A DNA stretch of 64,000 nt, taken from UBA4738 sp002413305 (GTDB lineage Bacteria; Actinomycetota; UBA4738). Position numbers and translations under genes: made by a program. The stretch is taken from contig DAIUAM010000013.1 in the NCBI GenBank assembly GCA_036847185.1, positions 1-64,000 of the forward strand, read 5' to 3'. Positions 27,855 to 37,900 of this stretch are shown one piece after another. The notes beneath the pieces are model-generated. The model made no database searches, had not been told where the DNA came from, and saw only the letters and a program-made list of their open reading frames with translations. Numbering within the stretch: position 1 is the first letter of the stretch; every line of letters begins with the position of its first letter.

Positions 27855-28466
27855 ATGGACGGGCAAGATCGTGGCCAGGCCTTCGTGGAGGCGTTGGCCG
27901 TGCGGGACTTTGAGGCCCTGCGGGCGCTGCTGTCGGAGGACATCCAGTTCCGCATGCTGTTGCCGCCGGGACCCCAACACGAGAACGGAGCCGCCTTGGC
28001 GGCAAGGAGGTTCGTCGACTGGTTCGGCAGCGCCTACTACTTCGAGCTGGAGGCTTCCAGCATCGAATCCGTGGCCGACCGGCTCGCCATCACCTACCGC
28101 TTCCGCCTTCACGACAGGGACGGCTGGCAGGTGATCGAGCAGCATCTGATGACCGACGTAGGTGCGGATGGGCGCGTGGAGGCGATCGACCTCTTGTGCT
28201 CCGGATTCCGCCCCCTGGCCGAGCCCGCTTCCGAGGGGGTCCATGACTTCGACGCCGCCGAACTCGGGTGCGCCGACGGCCTGGCCGGAGAGTTCCGCCG
28301 GCGGATCCGCGCCATCCCGGTCGGCGACGTGCTGGTGGTGACCGCACGTGACCCCGCCGCGAAGGAGGATCTCCCACCGCTGGCTCGGATGATGGGCCAC
28401 TCGGTCCGTTCGGTCGAGACGCCGGGTGACGGGCGCCTCCTGATCACAGTGGAGAGGGGACGATGA
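27855..28466 (+). CDS. NTF2-like domain fused to a TusA-like sulfur-carrier domain
   Basis: 203 residues. About 1-120 are a SnoaL/NTF2-like fold (FVEALAVRDFEALRALLSED, FRLHDRDGWQVIEQHLMTDV). About 125-203 resemble TusA: HDFDAAELGCADGLAGEFRR, then GDVLVVTARDPAAKEDLPPL and ARMMGHSV. In TusA the sulfur-carrying Cys is in a CPxP motif; here it is GCADG, so the Cys is kept but the prolines are not. The stop overlaps the DsrE-like gene (ATGA), which supports a joint role in sulfur or persulfide handling. The fusion call is from pattern recognition. ATG 27855 follows GAGGAGG at long spacing. Confidence 0.65.
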   Translation: MDGQDRGQAFVEALAVRDFEALRALLSEDIQFRMLLPPGPQHENGAALAARRFVDWFGSAYYFELEASSIESVADRLAITYRFRLHDRDGWQVIEQHLMTDVGADGRVEAIDLLCSGFRPLAEPASEGVHDFDAAELGCADGLAGEFRRRIRAIPVGDVLVVTARDPAAKEDLPPLARMMGHSVRSVETPGDGRLLITVERGR

Positions 28467-28828
28467 GCGACAAGCTGATCTTCAACTGCACGTACGGCAA
28501 GGAGGATCCGGAGCGGGCCACGCTTCCGTTCGTGGCGGCGAACATCGCCGCCATCGCGGGGCAGGACGCCGTGGTCCTCTGCACAATCGAGGCGGTGTGG
28601 CTCGGCACGGCGGGCGGGGCCGACGGCATCGCCCAGCCGGGGCTCCCCGTGCTGACCGACCTCTATCAGGAGTTCGTCGAGAACGGCGGCCAGGTGTGGC
28701 TGTGCGGCGCCTGTGCCAAGCCTCGCGGCATCGTCGAGGAGCATTTGGCCAAGGGGTCCGCCATCGTCGGCGCGGCCAAGGTGGTGGAGGAGGTCATTGC
28801 GGGCGCCAAGACCGTGGCATTCGCGTAG
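28463..28828 (+). CDS. DsrE/DsrF-family protein
   Basis: A 121-residue Rossmann-like protein of the DsrE superfamily. KLIFNCTYGKEDPERATLPF is the family start, with Thr/Gly contacts typical of the group, and VWLCGACAKPRGI at about 74-86 holds two Cys (Cys77 and Cys80), the expected active-site position. DsrE proteins relay sulfur or act in peroxiredoxin-like persulfide chemistry. Translation is coupled to the TusA-like gene upstream, a natural partner. A hairpin follows at 28877-28897. Confidence 0.82.
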   Translation: MSDKLIFNCTYGKEDPERATLPFVAANIAAIAGQDAVVLCTIEAVWLGTAGGADGIAQPGLPVLTDLYQEFVENGGQVWLCGACAKPRGIVEEHLAKGSAIVGAAKVVEEVIAGAKTVAFA

Positions 28829-28876
28829 GGCAGGATCGGCACTGTTGCGTTGACCGAAGCCAGGTCATATCGATGG

Positions 28877-28897
28877 CATTCCCGGTTGGCGGGAATG
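28877..28897. terminator. Hairpin after the TusA-like/DsrE pair
   Basis: CATTCCCG and CGGGAATG form a perfect 8-base stem around GTTGG, 48 bases after the DsrE stop. There is no T-run, so it is terminator-like only. Confidence 0.45.
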
Positions 28898-29061
28898 AGC
28901 CGCCCCCGCTACCATGCCCGGCCAACTGAACCTACCTCCGGCGGGGAGCCGGCGGACAGATGAGGAAGGTCTGGATGGAGGCTCGACGGCGTCGGGGCGC
29001 CGGGCGAGCCTCTTCGTTCTGAGCGAAGGTCACGCGGCTCTGCGAAGCGAAAGAGTCGGCC

Positions 29062-29358
29062 GTGAGCGGGTATCTCGCAGGCCTCCGGTGCCGGGAGTGC
29101 GATGCCCGGCACCTCGCCGAGGCGATGTCCGCCTGCGACCGGTGCTTCGGACCGCTCGAGCCCGTGTACGACCTGGATCGCCTGCGCGCGGAAGTGACGC
29201 GCGCCGAGATCGAAGCCGGGCCGCGTTCGCTCACCGTGAGCGCCACGATCGAGCCGAAGCTCGGAGCCCTCAGCGAGGCGATCTCGGTCAAGCGGTACCC
29301 GGCCAGGACGTTGTCGGTGGGTAGGTCTACCGTGGACGGACACAGGCGCCCACCGTGA
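29062..29358 (+). pseudogene. Truncated threonine synthase, zinc-ribbon end only
   Basis: A 98-codon frame from GTG 29062. Its first about 57 residues match the N-terminal zinc ribbon of actinobacterial/cyanobacterial-type threonine synthase: YLAGLRCRECDARH, CDRCFGPLEPVYDLDRLR and EIEAGPRSL. The residues after that (TVSATIEPKLGALSE onward) no longer fit, and the PLP domain of about 350 residues is missing. This is most simply a decayed or truncated thrC. The frame could still encode a free zinc-ribbon protein. The start codon lies in the 3' arm of an imperfect hairpin (29028-29066). Confidence 0.55.
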
Positions 29359-29371
29359 AGAAGGGGAGACC

Positions 29372-29941
29372 ATGACGACACTCGAGAACCGGCCGAACAC
29401 CGCGCTCCTCGTGATCGACGTGCAGAACGGCGTCGTCGAGGGGGCTCACGAGCGCGACGCGGTCGTTGCGAACGTCGGCAGCCTTGTCGAGAAGGCGCGG
29501 CGGGAACGGGTCCCCATCGTCTGGGTCCAGCACTCCGACGAGCAGCTGGCGAGGGGGAGTGACGACTGGCGGATCGTCCCCGAGCTGACTCCGGGCGGCG
29601 CCGAGCCGCTCGTCGAGAAGAACTACGGCGACTCCTTCGAGGACACCACCCTCGAGACCGTGCTGTCGGGCCTCGGAGTCGGGCGACTCGTGGTCGTCGG
29701 CGTTCAGACCGATGCGTGCATCCGCTCCACGCTCCACGGCGCGTTCGTCAGGGGATACGACGCGACCCTGGTCAGCGACGCCCACACGACCGAGGACCAG
29801 ACGCCATGGGGGGCGCCGCCGCCGGACCAGGTCATCGCGCACACGAACCTGTACTGGACCTACCAGACGGCGCCGGGGCGGACGGCCGGGACGGTCGAGA
29901 CCAAGGATGTCGACTTCGGCGGCACGTTCTCACCAACCTGA
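29372..29941 (+). CDS. Isochorismatase-family cysteine hydrolase
   Basis: 189 residues with the complete catalytic triad of the family: Asp in ALLVIDVQNGVV (about 16), Lys in LVEKNYGDSFEDT (about 81) and Cys in VVGVQTDACIRST (about 115). Members hydrolyse amides or ethers such as nicotinamide, N-carbamoylsarcosine or isochorismate; the substrate here is unknown. ATG 29372 follows AAGGGGAG. It lies alone between the thrC remnant and murA. Confidence 0.85.
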   Translation: MTTLENRPNTALLVIDVQNGVVEGAHERDAVVANVGSLVEKARRERVPIVWVQHSDEQLARGSDDWRIVPELTPGGAEPLVEKNYGDSFEDTTLETVLSGLGVGRLVVVGVQTDACIRSTLHGAFVRGYDATLVSDAHTTEDQTPWGAPPPDQVIAHTNLYWTYQTAPGRTAGTVETKDVDFGGTFSPT

Positions 29942-29982
29942 CGGGCCGGATACATCTCGCCGCCTGGGGCGCCGGCGCACCC

Positions 29983-29988
29983 TAGAAT
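29983..29988 (+). promoter_or_regulatory. -10 box of a leaderless murA transcript
   Basis: TAGAAT lies ten bases before the murA ATG at 29999, with no ribosome site between. Confidence 0.45.
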
Positions 29989-29998
29989 CCTCCTACCG

Positions 29999-31276
29999 AT
30001 GGATCGATTCCTCATCACTGGCGGGCGCCGCTTGGACGGCACCGTGAAGATCGGCGGCGCGAAGAACTCCGCGCTGAAGCTGATGGCGGCAGCGCTGCTC
30101 GCCGACGGGCCGACCGTGCTGGAGAACGTCCCGAAGATCCTCGATTGCAGGACCATGGCCGACGTCCTGGCGCATCTCGGCGCCGAAGTGACCTGGGGCG
30201 ATTCGATCCTCACCCTCGACACGGCCGGCGCGGATGGGATGGAGGCGCCGTACGAGCTCGTCCGGCGGATGCGAGCCTCGATCATCGTCCTGGGGCCACT
30301 GCTGGCGCGGCACGGCCGCGGACGGGTGGCCATGCCGGGGGGCTGCAACATCGGCTCGCGCCAGATCGACCTCCACCTCAAAGGGTTGGAACGCATGGGG
30401 GTCGCCTTCGCTTACGAGCACGGGTTCCTGGAGGCGACCGCACCGAGCGGCCTCCACGGCGCCACGATCTGGCTGGACTTCCCGAGCGTCGGCGCCACCG
30501 AGAACGTCCTGATGGCGGCCGTCTCCGCGCAGGGTTCGACCGTCATCGAGAACGCGGCCCGCGAACCCGAGATCCAGGACCTCGCCCACCTGCTGGCCGA
30601 GATGGGCGCCAAGATCCAGGGCGCGGGCACCACCACGATCGAGATCGAAGGGACGCCCGGCCCGTTCGCCGCGGTCCGCCACCGGGTCGTCCCGGACCGG
30701 ATCGAGGCCGGCACCTACGCCATCGCCGTCTGCGCGGCCGGCGGGAAAGTGTTCCTGGAGAGCGCCCGGACCGAACACCTCGAGATGCCGCTGGACAAGT
30801 TGGCCGACGCCGGGGCCACGATCCGGGCCGACGAGGGCGGCCTGCACGTGGAGATGGCGGAACGGGCCCGTTCGGTCGACTTCGTGACGCTCCCGTACCC
30901 GGGGTTCCCGACCGATCTTCAGCCCCAGATGATGTCCCTGCTCGCGGCGGCCCGCGGGACGAGCATCGCCACGGAGAACGTATTCGAGAGCCGGTTCATG
31001 TTCGTCGATGAGCTGAACCGGATGGGCGCCGACATCCGAACGGAAGGCCACCACGCGGTCATCCGGGGAGTCGAACGGCTCTCGGCGGCGCCGGTCCGGG
31101 CGCTGGACATCCGGGCCGGGGCGGCGATGGTGGTTGCGGGCCTGGCCGCCGACGGCACCACCGAGATCTCGGACGTGTACCACATCGACCGGGGGTACGA
31201 GGACCTGGAGGGCAGGCTGGCCTCGCTGGGCGCGGACATCCGCCGCGAACCCTCCGAGTGGCCGGCCCTCGGGTGA
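29999..31276 (+). CDS. murA: UDP-N-acetylglucosamine 1-carboxyvinyltransferase
   Basis: First committed step of peptidoglycan synthesis: transfer of enolpyruvate from PEP to UDP-GlcNAc. The 425 residues form the EPT two-domain fold. Lys22 and Asn23 (GGAKNSALKL) bind substrate. The active-site loop AMPGGCNIGSRQID has Cys116, the residue alkylated by fosfomycin; mycobacteria have Asp here, so this enzyme is predicted to be fosfomycin-sensitive. It starts at ATG 29999 and overlaps the membrane protein gene downstream (GTGA). Confidence 0.96.
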   Translation: MDRFLITGGRRLDGTVKIGGAKNSALKLMAAALLADGPTVLENVPKILDCRTMADVLAHLGAEVTWGDSILTLDTAGADGMEAPYELVRRMRASIIVLGPLLARHGRGRVAMPGGCNIGSRQIDLHLKGLERMGVAFAYEHGFLEATAPSGLHGATIWLDFPSVGATENVLMAAVSAQGSTVIENAAREPEIQDLAHLLAEMGAKIQGAGTTTIEIEGTPGPFAAVRHRVVPDRIEAGTYAIAVCAAGGKVFLESARTEHLEMPLDKLADAGATIRADEGGLHVEMAERARSVDFVTLPYPGFPTDLQPQMMSLLAAARGTSIATENVFESRFMFVDELNRMGADIRTEGHHAVIRGVERLSAAPVRALDIRAGAAMVVAGLAADGTTEISDVYHIDRGYEDLEGRLASLGADIRREPSEWPALG

Positions 31277-33138
31277 GCCGAGCGCGGCCGGCGTTCCTCC
31301 TGCTCCTCGGCGCCTCGCTCGCTGTCCTGCCCGGGCTCGCCCTCCTGGGGGCGGGTCCCGCCTCGGCGTCGGCGGACCGGGCGGCCGTGAGCCCAGGCCG
31401 CAAGGCCGTCCTCGTCCTGGTGCGCGAGGTCTCGTTCGAACAGCTCCTCGCCTTCCCGGACTACGGCGCGCTGGCGCGGTCGGGAGGAGCCGGCCTGATG
31501 ACCGACCGGGCCGGCTCCGGGAACCGGTGGGCGGCTGCCTACGAGACCGTGCTGAACGGAACCGTGTCCGACGCGAGCACCCGTGGGGTCCCGGCCCTGT
31601 ACGCCGCGCTGCGCGCCCACGGCGTCCGCATCTGCCTCGAAGAACCGCTCGGCCCGGGAGGCGGGTTCCCCGGCTGCCTCGAAGCGCCCGGCCCGGCGCT
31701 GCTCGTGTTCGATGACACCTACCCGAAGCCGCGGGTCGCTCCGCCCCCGGTCGAGTCGCTGGTGCGAGGGTCGACGCCGACCCTGCTGATCGGTGCCTCC
31801 ATCGTCCCCTCGCCCGCGATGGACAGGGTGGGAGACCAGGTGACGGGGATCGTGATGGCGGAGCGGCGGCCCGACCGCCTGTTTCCGGCGAGGGGTTCGA
31901 TGCACGCGCTCACCTCGAACACCACGCGGTTCGACGGCCTGGTTGCGAGCGTCGACGTCGCGCCCAGCGTCCTCGACTGGTTCGGGATCCCGGCGCCCTC
32001 CACGATGGACGGCCTGCCGATCCGGATCGTGCCGGGCGCGCCGGCGCCGTTCGGGCTGCATCGTCTGCACCTCGAACAGCGGCGGGTCCGGCTGCCGGTG
32101 GACCTCGGCGAGATCGGATTCATCGGCGCGGTGGGCCTGGCCGGGATCGCCGCACTGGTCTGGCTGACCAAGCGCGACCGGCTCCCGGCGAGGGCTTCGG
32201 CGGTGCTTCGGTTCCTGGTGGTGGCCGGGGTCGGGTTCCTCCTGGTCGTGCTCGAAGGCGGCCTGCTCCCGCGCTTCACGTACGCGATGGTCCTGCCGTA
32301 CCTGGTGCTGGCCACGGCAGGACTGGCCGCGCTGGCGATCGCGGCACGATGGCGCCGGCCGTTCGGGCCGTTCGTCTTCGTCGGCGCCGTCGGGCTGGCC
32401 GGGCTGGTCCTGGACGCGACGGTGGGAGGGCGGGCCCTCCGCATGCCGCTGTACGGGGGGACCATGTTCGACGGCGTGCGGTTCTATGGCCTGCCGAACC
32501 TCTTCGTCGCGTTCCTGCTGGCCAGCGCCCTGTTCGTCGCGCACGCACTGTCCCGCCGGGCCGGCTTCGCGGTGTTGTTCGCCGCCGGCTTGTTCGCCGG
32601 CTTCCCGGGGCTGGGGGCGAACATCGGGGCGGCGGCCGCGCTGCTGGTGGCGGCGGTGTTGTGGTGGTGGTTCCGGGGTCAGGCGCGGCGCCCGCTGGGT
32701 CTGGCAACTGCCGGCGTCGGTGCGGTCGCCGGTATGGGGTTGGTCTTCCTGGCGAACCGGCTCAGCTCCGCCACTCCCACCCACGTGACCCGGTTCATCC
32801 ATCGCGGCGGAGGGCATCTCTCGTACGTGTTCGACACCGTCCGTCGCCGCCTGGACGTCGGGTTCGGGCAGTTCACGCATGTGCCTGCCGCCTGGATCCC
32901 GATCGTCGGCCTGCCCGTCGTGCTGATGCTGGCCCTGCGGGGGCCGGGTCCGATCGGCCGCGGGCTCCGACCGGAACCCCAATGGCGGTCGGCGATCGTG
33001 GCGCTGGTGCTGGCCAGCGTGGTGGCGTACCTGGCTGCGGACACCGGTGTCGCGGCGGCGGGCCCGGCCTTCCTCTACGCGATGGCCATGATGATCTTCC
33101 CGGCACTGGTGCCGGCCGAAGCCTCAAGCCAGGCATGA
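31273..33138 (+). CDS. Secreted-domain polytopic membrane protein
   Basis: 621 residues from GTG 31273, which overlaps the murA stop. A signal-like helix (about 6-30, ending ASASADR) is followed by an extracytoplasmic domain of about 230 residues with an alkaline-phosphatase/sulfatase-like layout (KAVLVLVREVSFEQLLAF, SVDVAPSVLDWFGI). About ten membrane helices fill residues 280-610. I recognise it only as a conserved actinobacterial membrane protein of unknown function. The tight coupling to murA and the deacetylase suggests an envelope role. The ATGA overlap at its end starts the next gene. Confidence 0.7.
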   Translation: MSRARPAFLLLLGASLAVLPGLALLGAGPASASADRAAVSPGRKAVLVLVREVSFEQLLAFPDYGALARSGGAGLMTDRAGSGNRWAAAYETVLNGTVSDASTRGVPALYAALRAHGVRICLEEPLGPGGGFPGCLEAPGPALLVFDDTYPKPRVAPPPVESLVRGSTPTLLIGASIVPSPAMDRVGDQVTGIVMAERRPDRLFPARGSMHALTSNTTRFDGLVASVDVAPSVLDWFGIPAPSTMDGLPIRIVPGAPAPFGLHRLHLEQRRVRLPVDLGEIGFIGAVGLAGIAALVWLTKRDRLPARASAVLRFLVVAGVGFLLVVLEGGLLPRFTYAMVLPYLVLATAGLAALAIAARWRRPFGPFVFVGAVGLAGLVLDATVGGRALRMPLYGGTMFDGVRFYGLPNLFVAFLLASALFVAHALSRRAGFAVLFAAGLFAGFPGLGANIGAAAALLVAAVLWWWFRGQARRPLGLATAGVGAVAGMGLVFLANRLSSATPTHVTRFIHRGGGHLSYVFDTVRRRLDVGFGQFTHVPAAWIPIVGLPVVLMLALRGPGPIGRGLRPEPQWRSAIVALVLASVVAYLAADTGVAAAGPAFLYAMAMMIFPALVPAEASSQA

Positions 33139-34286
33139 GCGACCGCGTCGAGCTGATCTGGTACGGCGACGACATCCCTTGGTACGACCACGGCCCCGAG
33201 CACCCCCTTCGGCCGGCACGGGTGATCCTGACCCGCGACCTCATCAACGCCTACGGAATCATCGACCGGAAGGTGGTGTTCGAAACGCCCGGCCGCACCG
33301 CCACCGACCAGGAGCTCCTGACCGTCCATACCGAGCGCTACCTCGACGCGACGAAGCGGGCCGGCCGTGGCGAACCGGGGCCGTGGTTCGAGTTCGGCTA
33401 CGGTCCCGGTGACAACCCGATCTTCCCGGGTATGCACGAATCCTCGGCCCGGGTGGCCGGCTGTTCGCTGGTGGCCGCTGAAGCCGTGTGGACGGGGCGC
33501 GCCCAGCACGCGTTCAACCCGGCCGGCGGGCTGCATCACGCGATGCCCGAACGGGCCAGCGGTTTCTGCGTGTACGACGACCCTGCGCTGGCCATCCGGT
33601 GGCTCCTGTCGAACGGTGCCGGGCGGGTCGCCTACATCGACGTCGACGTCCATCACGGCGACGGCCCCCAGGCCATCTTCTACGACGACCCACGGGTGCT
33701 CACGATCTCGCTCCACCAGACCGGCCGGACGCTGTTCCCTGGCACGGGGTTCGTCGAGGAGATGGGGCGTGGCGAGGCGAGGGGCACGAAGGTGAACATC
33801 CCTCTCCCGCCATTCACCGGCGGGGCCGAGTGGCTGCTGGCCTTCGACGCCGTGGTCCCGCCGCTGATCGAAGCGTGGAAACCGGACGTGCTGGTCACGC
33901 AGCTGGGGTGCGACACGCACCATACGGACCCACTGGCCATGATGGCCCTGACCACGGGAACGTACCGGGAGACCGCCCGCCGTCTCCACGACCTTGCCCA
34001 CCGCACGGCGGGCGGGAGGTGGGTGGCGACGGGAGGCGGCGGCTACCAATGGGCACGGGTGGTCCCGCGGGCGTGGACGATCTACTTCGCCGAGATGGCC
34101 GGCGCCGAGCTCCCCGACGCACTCCCGGAGGCCTGGATCGAAGAGGCCGAACGCGAGCTGGGGTCGGAGGTCCCCTCGACGCTCTCCGAGCCATCCGTCT
34201 CGGGCCGCGCTCCCCGGGAGACCGTGATGGCCGTGGTCGCCGACGTGAAGCGGTCGATCTTCCCGCATCACGGGATCTCCGGCTGA
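33135..34286 (+). CDS. AcuC/HDAC-family deacetylase
   Basis: 383 residues with the class I/II histone deacetylase fold. AHSF-type residues are replaced by PGMHESSARVAG, and GGLHHAMPERASGFCVYDD and VAYIDVDVHHGDGPQAIFY give the zinc and charge-relay residues. LGCDTHHTDPLAMM supplies the second Asp, and VATGGGGYQW is the usual C-terminal glycine motif. Bacterial AcuC proteins deacetylate acyl-CoA synthetases; other members hydrolyse acetylpolyamines. ATG 33135 overlaps the previous stop. Confidence 0.9.
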   Translation: MSDRVELIWYGDDIPWYDHGPEHPLRPARVILTRDLINAYGIIDRKVVFETPGRTATDQELLTVHTERYLDATKRAGRGEPGPWFEFGYGPGDNPIFPGMHESSARVAGCSLVAAEAVWTGRAQHAFNPAGGLHHAMPERASGFCVYDDPALAIRWLLSNGAGRVAYIDVDVHHGDGPQAIFYDDPRVLTISLHQTGRTLFPGTGFVEEMGRGEARGTKVNIPLPPFTGGAEWLLAFDAVVPPLIEAWKPDVLVTQLGCDTHHTDPLAMMALTTGTYRETARRLHDLAHRTAGGRWVATGGGGYQWARVVPRAWTIYFAEMAGAELPDALPEAWIEEAERELGSEVPSTLSEPSVSGRAPRETVMAVVADVKRSIFPHHGISG

Positions 34287-34297
34287 CCGGACCCGCC

Positions 34298-34303
34298 TAG
34301 ACT
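34298..34303 (+). promoter_or_regulatory. -10 box before the truncated cyclase
   Basis: TAGACT lies ten bases before TTG 34314. The box is conserved although the gene is broken. Confidence 0.4.
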
Positions 34304-34313
34304 GCATCGCACA

Positions 34314-34643
34314 TTGAGGACCTGTTCGAACTGCGGCAGCGCGAACCCAGCCGACGCCCGATTCTGTTTCCACTGCGGCCTGCCCCTGGCGGACACGTGT
34401 CCGAGCTGCGGCGCCGACCTCGTGCCGGGAGCCCGCTTCTGTCCCTCCTGCGGCACCCCGCTCTCCCCACCGGACGACGGCCCGGCGGAACGCAAGCTGG
34501 TGACGATGCTGTTCGCCGACGTGACCGGATCCACGGGGCTTGGAGAGCGCCTGGATCCCGAGCATCTCGGGGACGTCCTGAGCGCCTTCTTCGCGGCCAT
34601 TCGGCGGGAGCTCGAGGCGGGACGGCCGCGATCCCGGGCATGA
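34314..34643 (+). pseudogene. Truncated zinc-ribbon–cyclase–AAA protein
   Basis: 109 codons from TTG 34314. Two zinc ribbons (CSNCGSANPADARFCFHCG and CPSCGADLVPGARFCPSCG) are followed by the first about 40 residues of a class III cyclase domain (LVTMLFADVTGSTGLGERLD). The frame then runs into unrelated sequence (GRPRSRA) and stops. Intact proteins with this start are about 1,000 residues and resemble the gene on the opposite strand immediately downstream. The following 284 bases (34644-34927) show no coding sequence I can support. Confidence 0.7.
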
Positions 34644-34927
34644 GACAAGGAGCCTCAGTGGGCGGGCCGATAGGGCAGGGACTCCATCTCAGGCCGGAGC
34701 ACTGCCGGCGGGCGCAGAGGTCGGGCCGAGTCAGCTCTTCTGGGCCGCGACCCAGGCCCGATGAATACTTCCCTGGGCTGAACAGCGTCGACACCACTCG
34801 GGTCATCGAGGGCGAGCCGAACCTTTCGGACCAGGGGTCCGCTGCTCGTCGAGGTCGCTCTCGCCTCCCAACCCTGGCGCGACATGCGAAGGCATCCCGA
34901 ATGTTCGCAGAGAACGTCGAACGGAGA

Positions 34928-37900
34928 TCAGCCGAGGCGAGCGAGCAATTCCCGAGCTCGTGCGACCCCTACCGAGAACCCCTTCGCCCCGCAGAGGGCT
35001 TCAGCCTCCCCAAGGGCAGCGCGCGCCTCGTCGGTCCGTCCCGCCGCCAAGAGGACCTCTCCGAGGGACAGCCGCGAGAATCCCTGAAGAAAGAGGAAGT
35101 CGGTTGGCTCCAGGATCGCCACTGCATCTCGGGCCAGGTCGACGGCCGCATCCAGCTCGCCTCGGCGCGCGAGGATCTTGGACCGGATGCTGCGGACGAG
35201 CCCCTGAGAGTACGCGTCCTCGCTGCCCGCCGCCTCCTCGCTGATCCGGACGAATTCGTCCGCGTCTTCCTCGCGGCCCTGTGCGTAGAGCGCCTCGGCC
35301 AGGATCGCGGCGACGGTCGAGAGCCAGGAAAGCTCCCCGATCTCACGGAGCACCTCCACGCCCCGTCGGAGGCTGGGCTCAGCCTCTACCGGCTCACCCG
35401 CCAGCACCTCCACCCAGCCGTGCATCTGGGTGAGCGGTCCCGACAGCCAAACCGGGATAGCCACCTCCTCAAGGATGGCGTGGGCCCGGTCAATGAGCTG
35501 CCGAGCCTCGTCGAACCTTCCGCGCATGGCTTCGAGCTTCGCCATGACGAACATGGCCGTCGACATGGCCTTGCGGTCGCCGTCTGCGCGTTCGAGGACG
35601 GAGTGACATTTCCCGATGGCCTCCGGGACGGGTGTCGGGCCGCCCCACACAACGAGCGGCACCCAGGACAGATACTCGAGTTCCTCCCTCGTGTTGCCGG
35701 CGGCGTGGGCATGTCCGGCCGCTCGCTCCCACTCCTCTTCGGAGATCGCGAACTGGCACGTGAGCAGGTGGACCAGGCCGAGCAGCGCCCACGCCTTCGC
35801 CAGCCCGGCTTCGTTGTGTGCGCTCTCGAAGATTGAGATGGCCCGGTTGGCCTCGCGGAACGCCTCGTCCGCCCACCCCTCTGGATCGGTGAAGACCCGC
35901 ATCCACAGACCGAGGACCATGGCGTGCGCCTGCAGAGTCGGGTCACCGGACGTCGCAGCCGCAAGGGCGGTCTCGGCGCTGACCTTCCGCATCCGGTCGA
36001 AGTCCCCCGTCTCCAGCAGGGCAAAGGCCAGGTCGGGAAGGAGCTGTGCCCGCGCGGAGGCATCGGCGCTGGCCAAGTTGGCGGCGCGTGACAGGAGGTT
36101 CACGGATGCCGGCATGTCGCCGCGCGCGAACGCCCGGCGGCCCGCCGACGCCAGGGGAATCGCGGCTCGGCGGCCCAGGGCCTCGGTCCGGGCATTCGGG
36201 GGACTGAGCTCGGACAGTGTTTGGTAGGCCTGCTCCAAGTGGTAGCCCACGATCTCCTCGTACTCGCCCGCGCGGCCCCGGATCTTGGCTTCCAGCCACC
36301 CCGCGAAGCGTTCGTGCAGGTCGGTTCGGGAGGCCTTGGGGATCCCGCCGTAGGCCGCATCACGGATCAATATGTGGGCGAACCGGAAGGCATCTTCCTC
36401 CGCCAACTCCGAACGGTCGGGACGGATGAGTTCCTTGCGGGTCAGCGACTGCAGGGCACCACCTACGGTCGCACGCCGTTCGGGGGGGGAGAGCTCGGAC
36501 ACCGCTCCCCACCAGAAGGTGCGTCCGATGATCGATGCCCGTTCGATCACGTCCCGCTCCTGGTGCTCCAGTCGATCGAGCCGGGCGGTCAGCAGCGCTT
36601 GGATCGTGGGCGGGATGGTGAGCGAAGAGAGGTCCCCGATGACGGACCACGATCCGTTGCTTCGCTGCAAGAAGCCGTCGTCGACCAGCATCCGAAGGGT
36701 CTCCTCGACGAACAGGGGGTTTCCTTCGGCGACCCCCGCGATCCGGGTGCGCGTCTCGGATGTCAGCTCGCCTCCGCTCAAGAGATGGTGGATCAGCCCG
36801 TCGGTCTCTCCCCCGGAGAGGGGCCGGAGCGTGGCGATGGAGGCGTTGGACTTGCCGGTCATCCACGCCCCTCGAACCTCGAGCAGTTCTGGGCGGGCCA
36901 TGCAAAGGATCAGCACGGGCACCTCGCGGAGCCAGTCCACGAGGTATTCGAGGAGGTCCAGGAACGTCGGCTCTCCCCAGTGGATGTCGTCGAAGACGAC
37001 CACGAGCGGCCGTCGACCGGCCAGTTGCTCCAGGAGCTTGCGGACGGACCAGAAGGTCTCCTGGATCCCCGGCCGGACATCGGAAAGCCCCAGCAGCGCG
37101 GCGAGGCGCTCTTCGATCAGCTCAGCGTCCAGCACGGGATGGCCCGCATCGGCAGGGTGTAGGAGCTGTCGCAATCTCGGCCGGACGTCCTCCGGGGAGT
37201 CAAGCGAGCCGATTCCCGCAGCGTCCCGGATGACCTCCACGATGGGCCAGAACGTGATGCCTTCGCCGTAAGGCAAGCACCGGCCCGAGATCACGTGCGC
37301 TCTCCCGTTGAGGCCGGACACCAACTCCGCGACAAGCCTCGACTTGCCCAAGCCCGCAGGAGCCAAGATCGTGACGAGCTCGCAAGACCGGGCGTCGACC
37401 GTTTGCTGGAACGCCTTCTCCAACGACTGGAGCTCCGCTTCGCGCCCGACCAGCGGCGAGTCCATCTGTCTGGGAGACCCGGAAACGCCGGCCGCGACGC
37501 TCATGACGCGCCACGCCCGGAGCGGTTCCCGCTTCCCTTTCACCGAGAGCGCCGGGAGCGCCTCCGTTGTCGCGACCCCCCGGATGAGCCGGTAGGTCAG
37601 TTCGCCGATCAGGATGTCGCCGGGTTCGGCCGACTGCTCCAGCCGGGCAGCTACGTTCACCGCGTCGCCGATCACGAACGATTCGCCGCGGCTCGGATCC
37701 CCAGCGATGACCTCACCGGTGTTGACCCCGCTTCGGGTCGAGATCTGGACCCCCCATCGTCGAGCGAACTCCTCGTTGAGGTCGTGGAGGTTCGCCCGCA
37801 TCTCGAGCGCCGCGCGAACCGCACGGATGGCATCGTCTTCGTGCAGGCGCGGGACGCCGAACACCGCCATGACCGCGTCGCCGATGAACTTCTCTGTCGT

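Noticed and set aside
28955..28985. GAGGAAGGTCTGGATGGAGGCTC recalls the GAGGAAAGTCCGGGCTC core of RNase P RNA
   Set aside because: No matching 3' core (such as ACAGAAA) or other RNase P helices are seen within 400 bases, and a coding frame starts at 29062.
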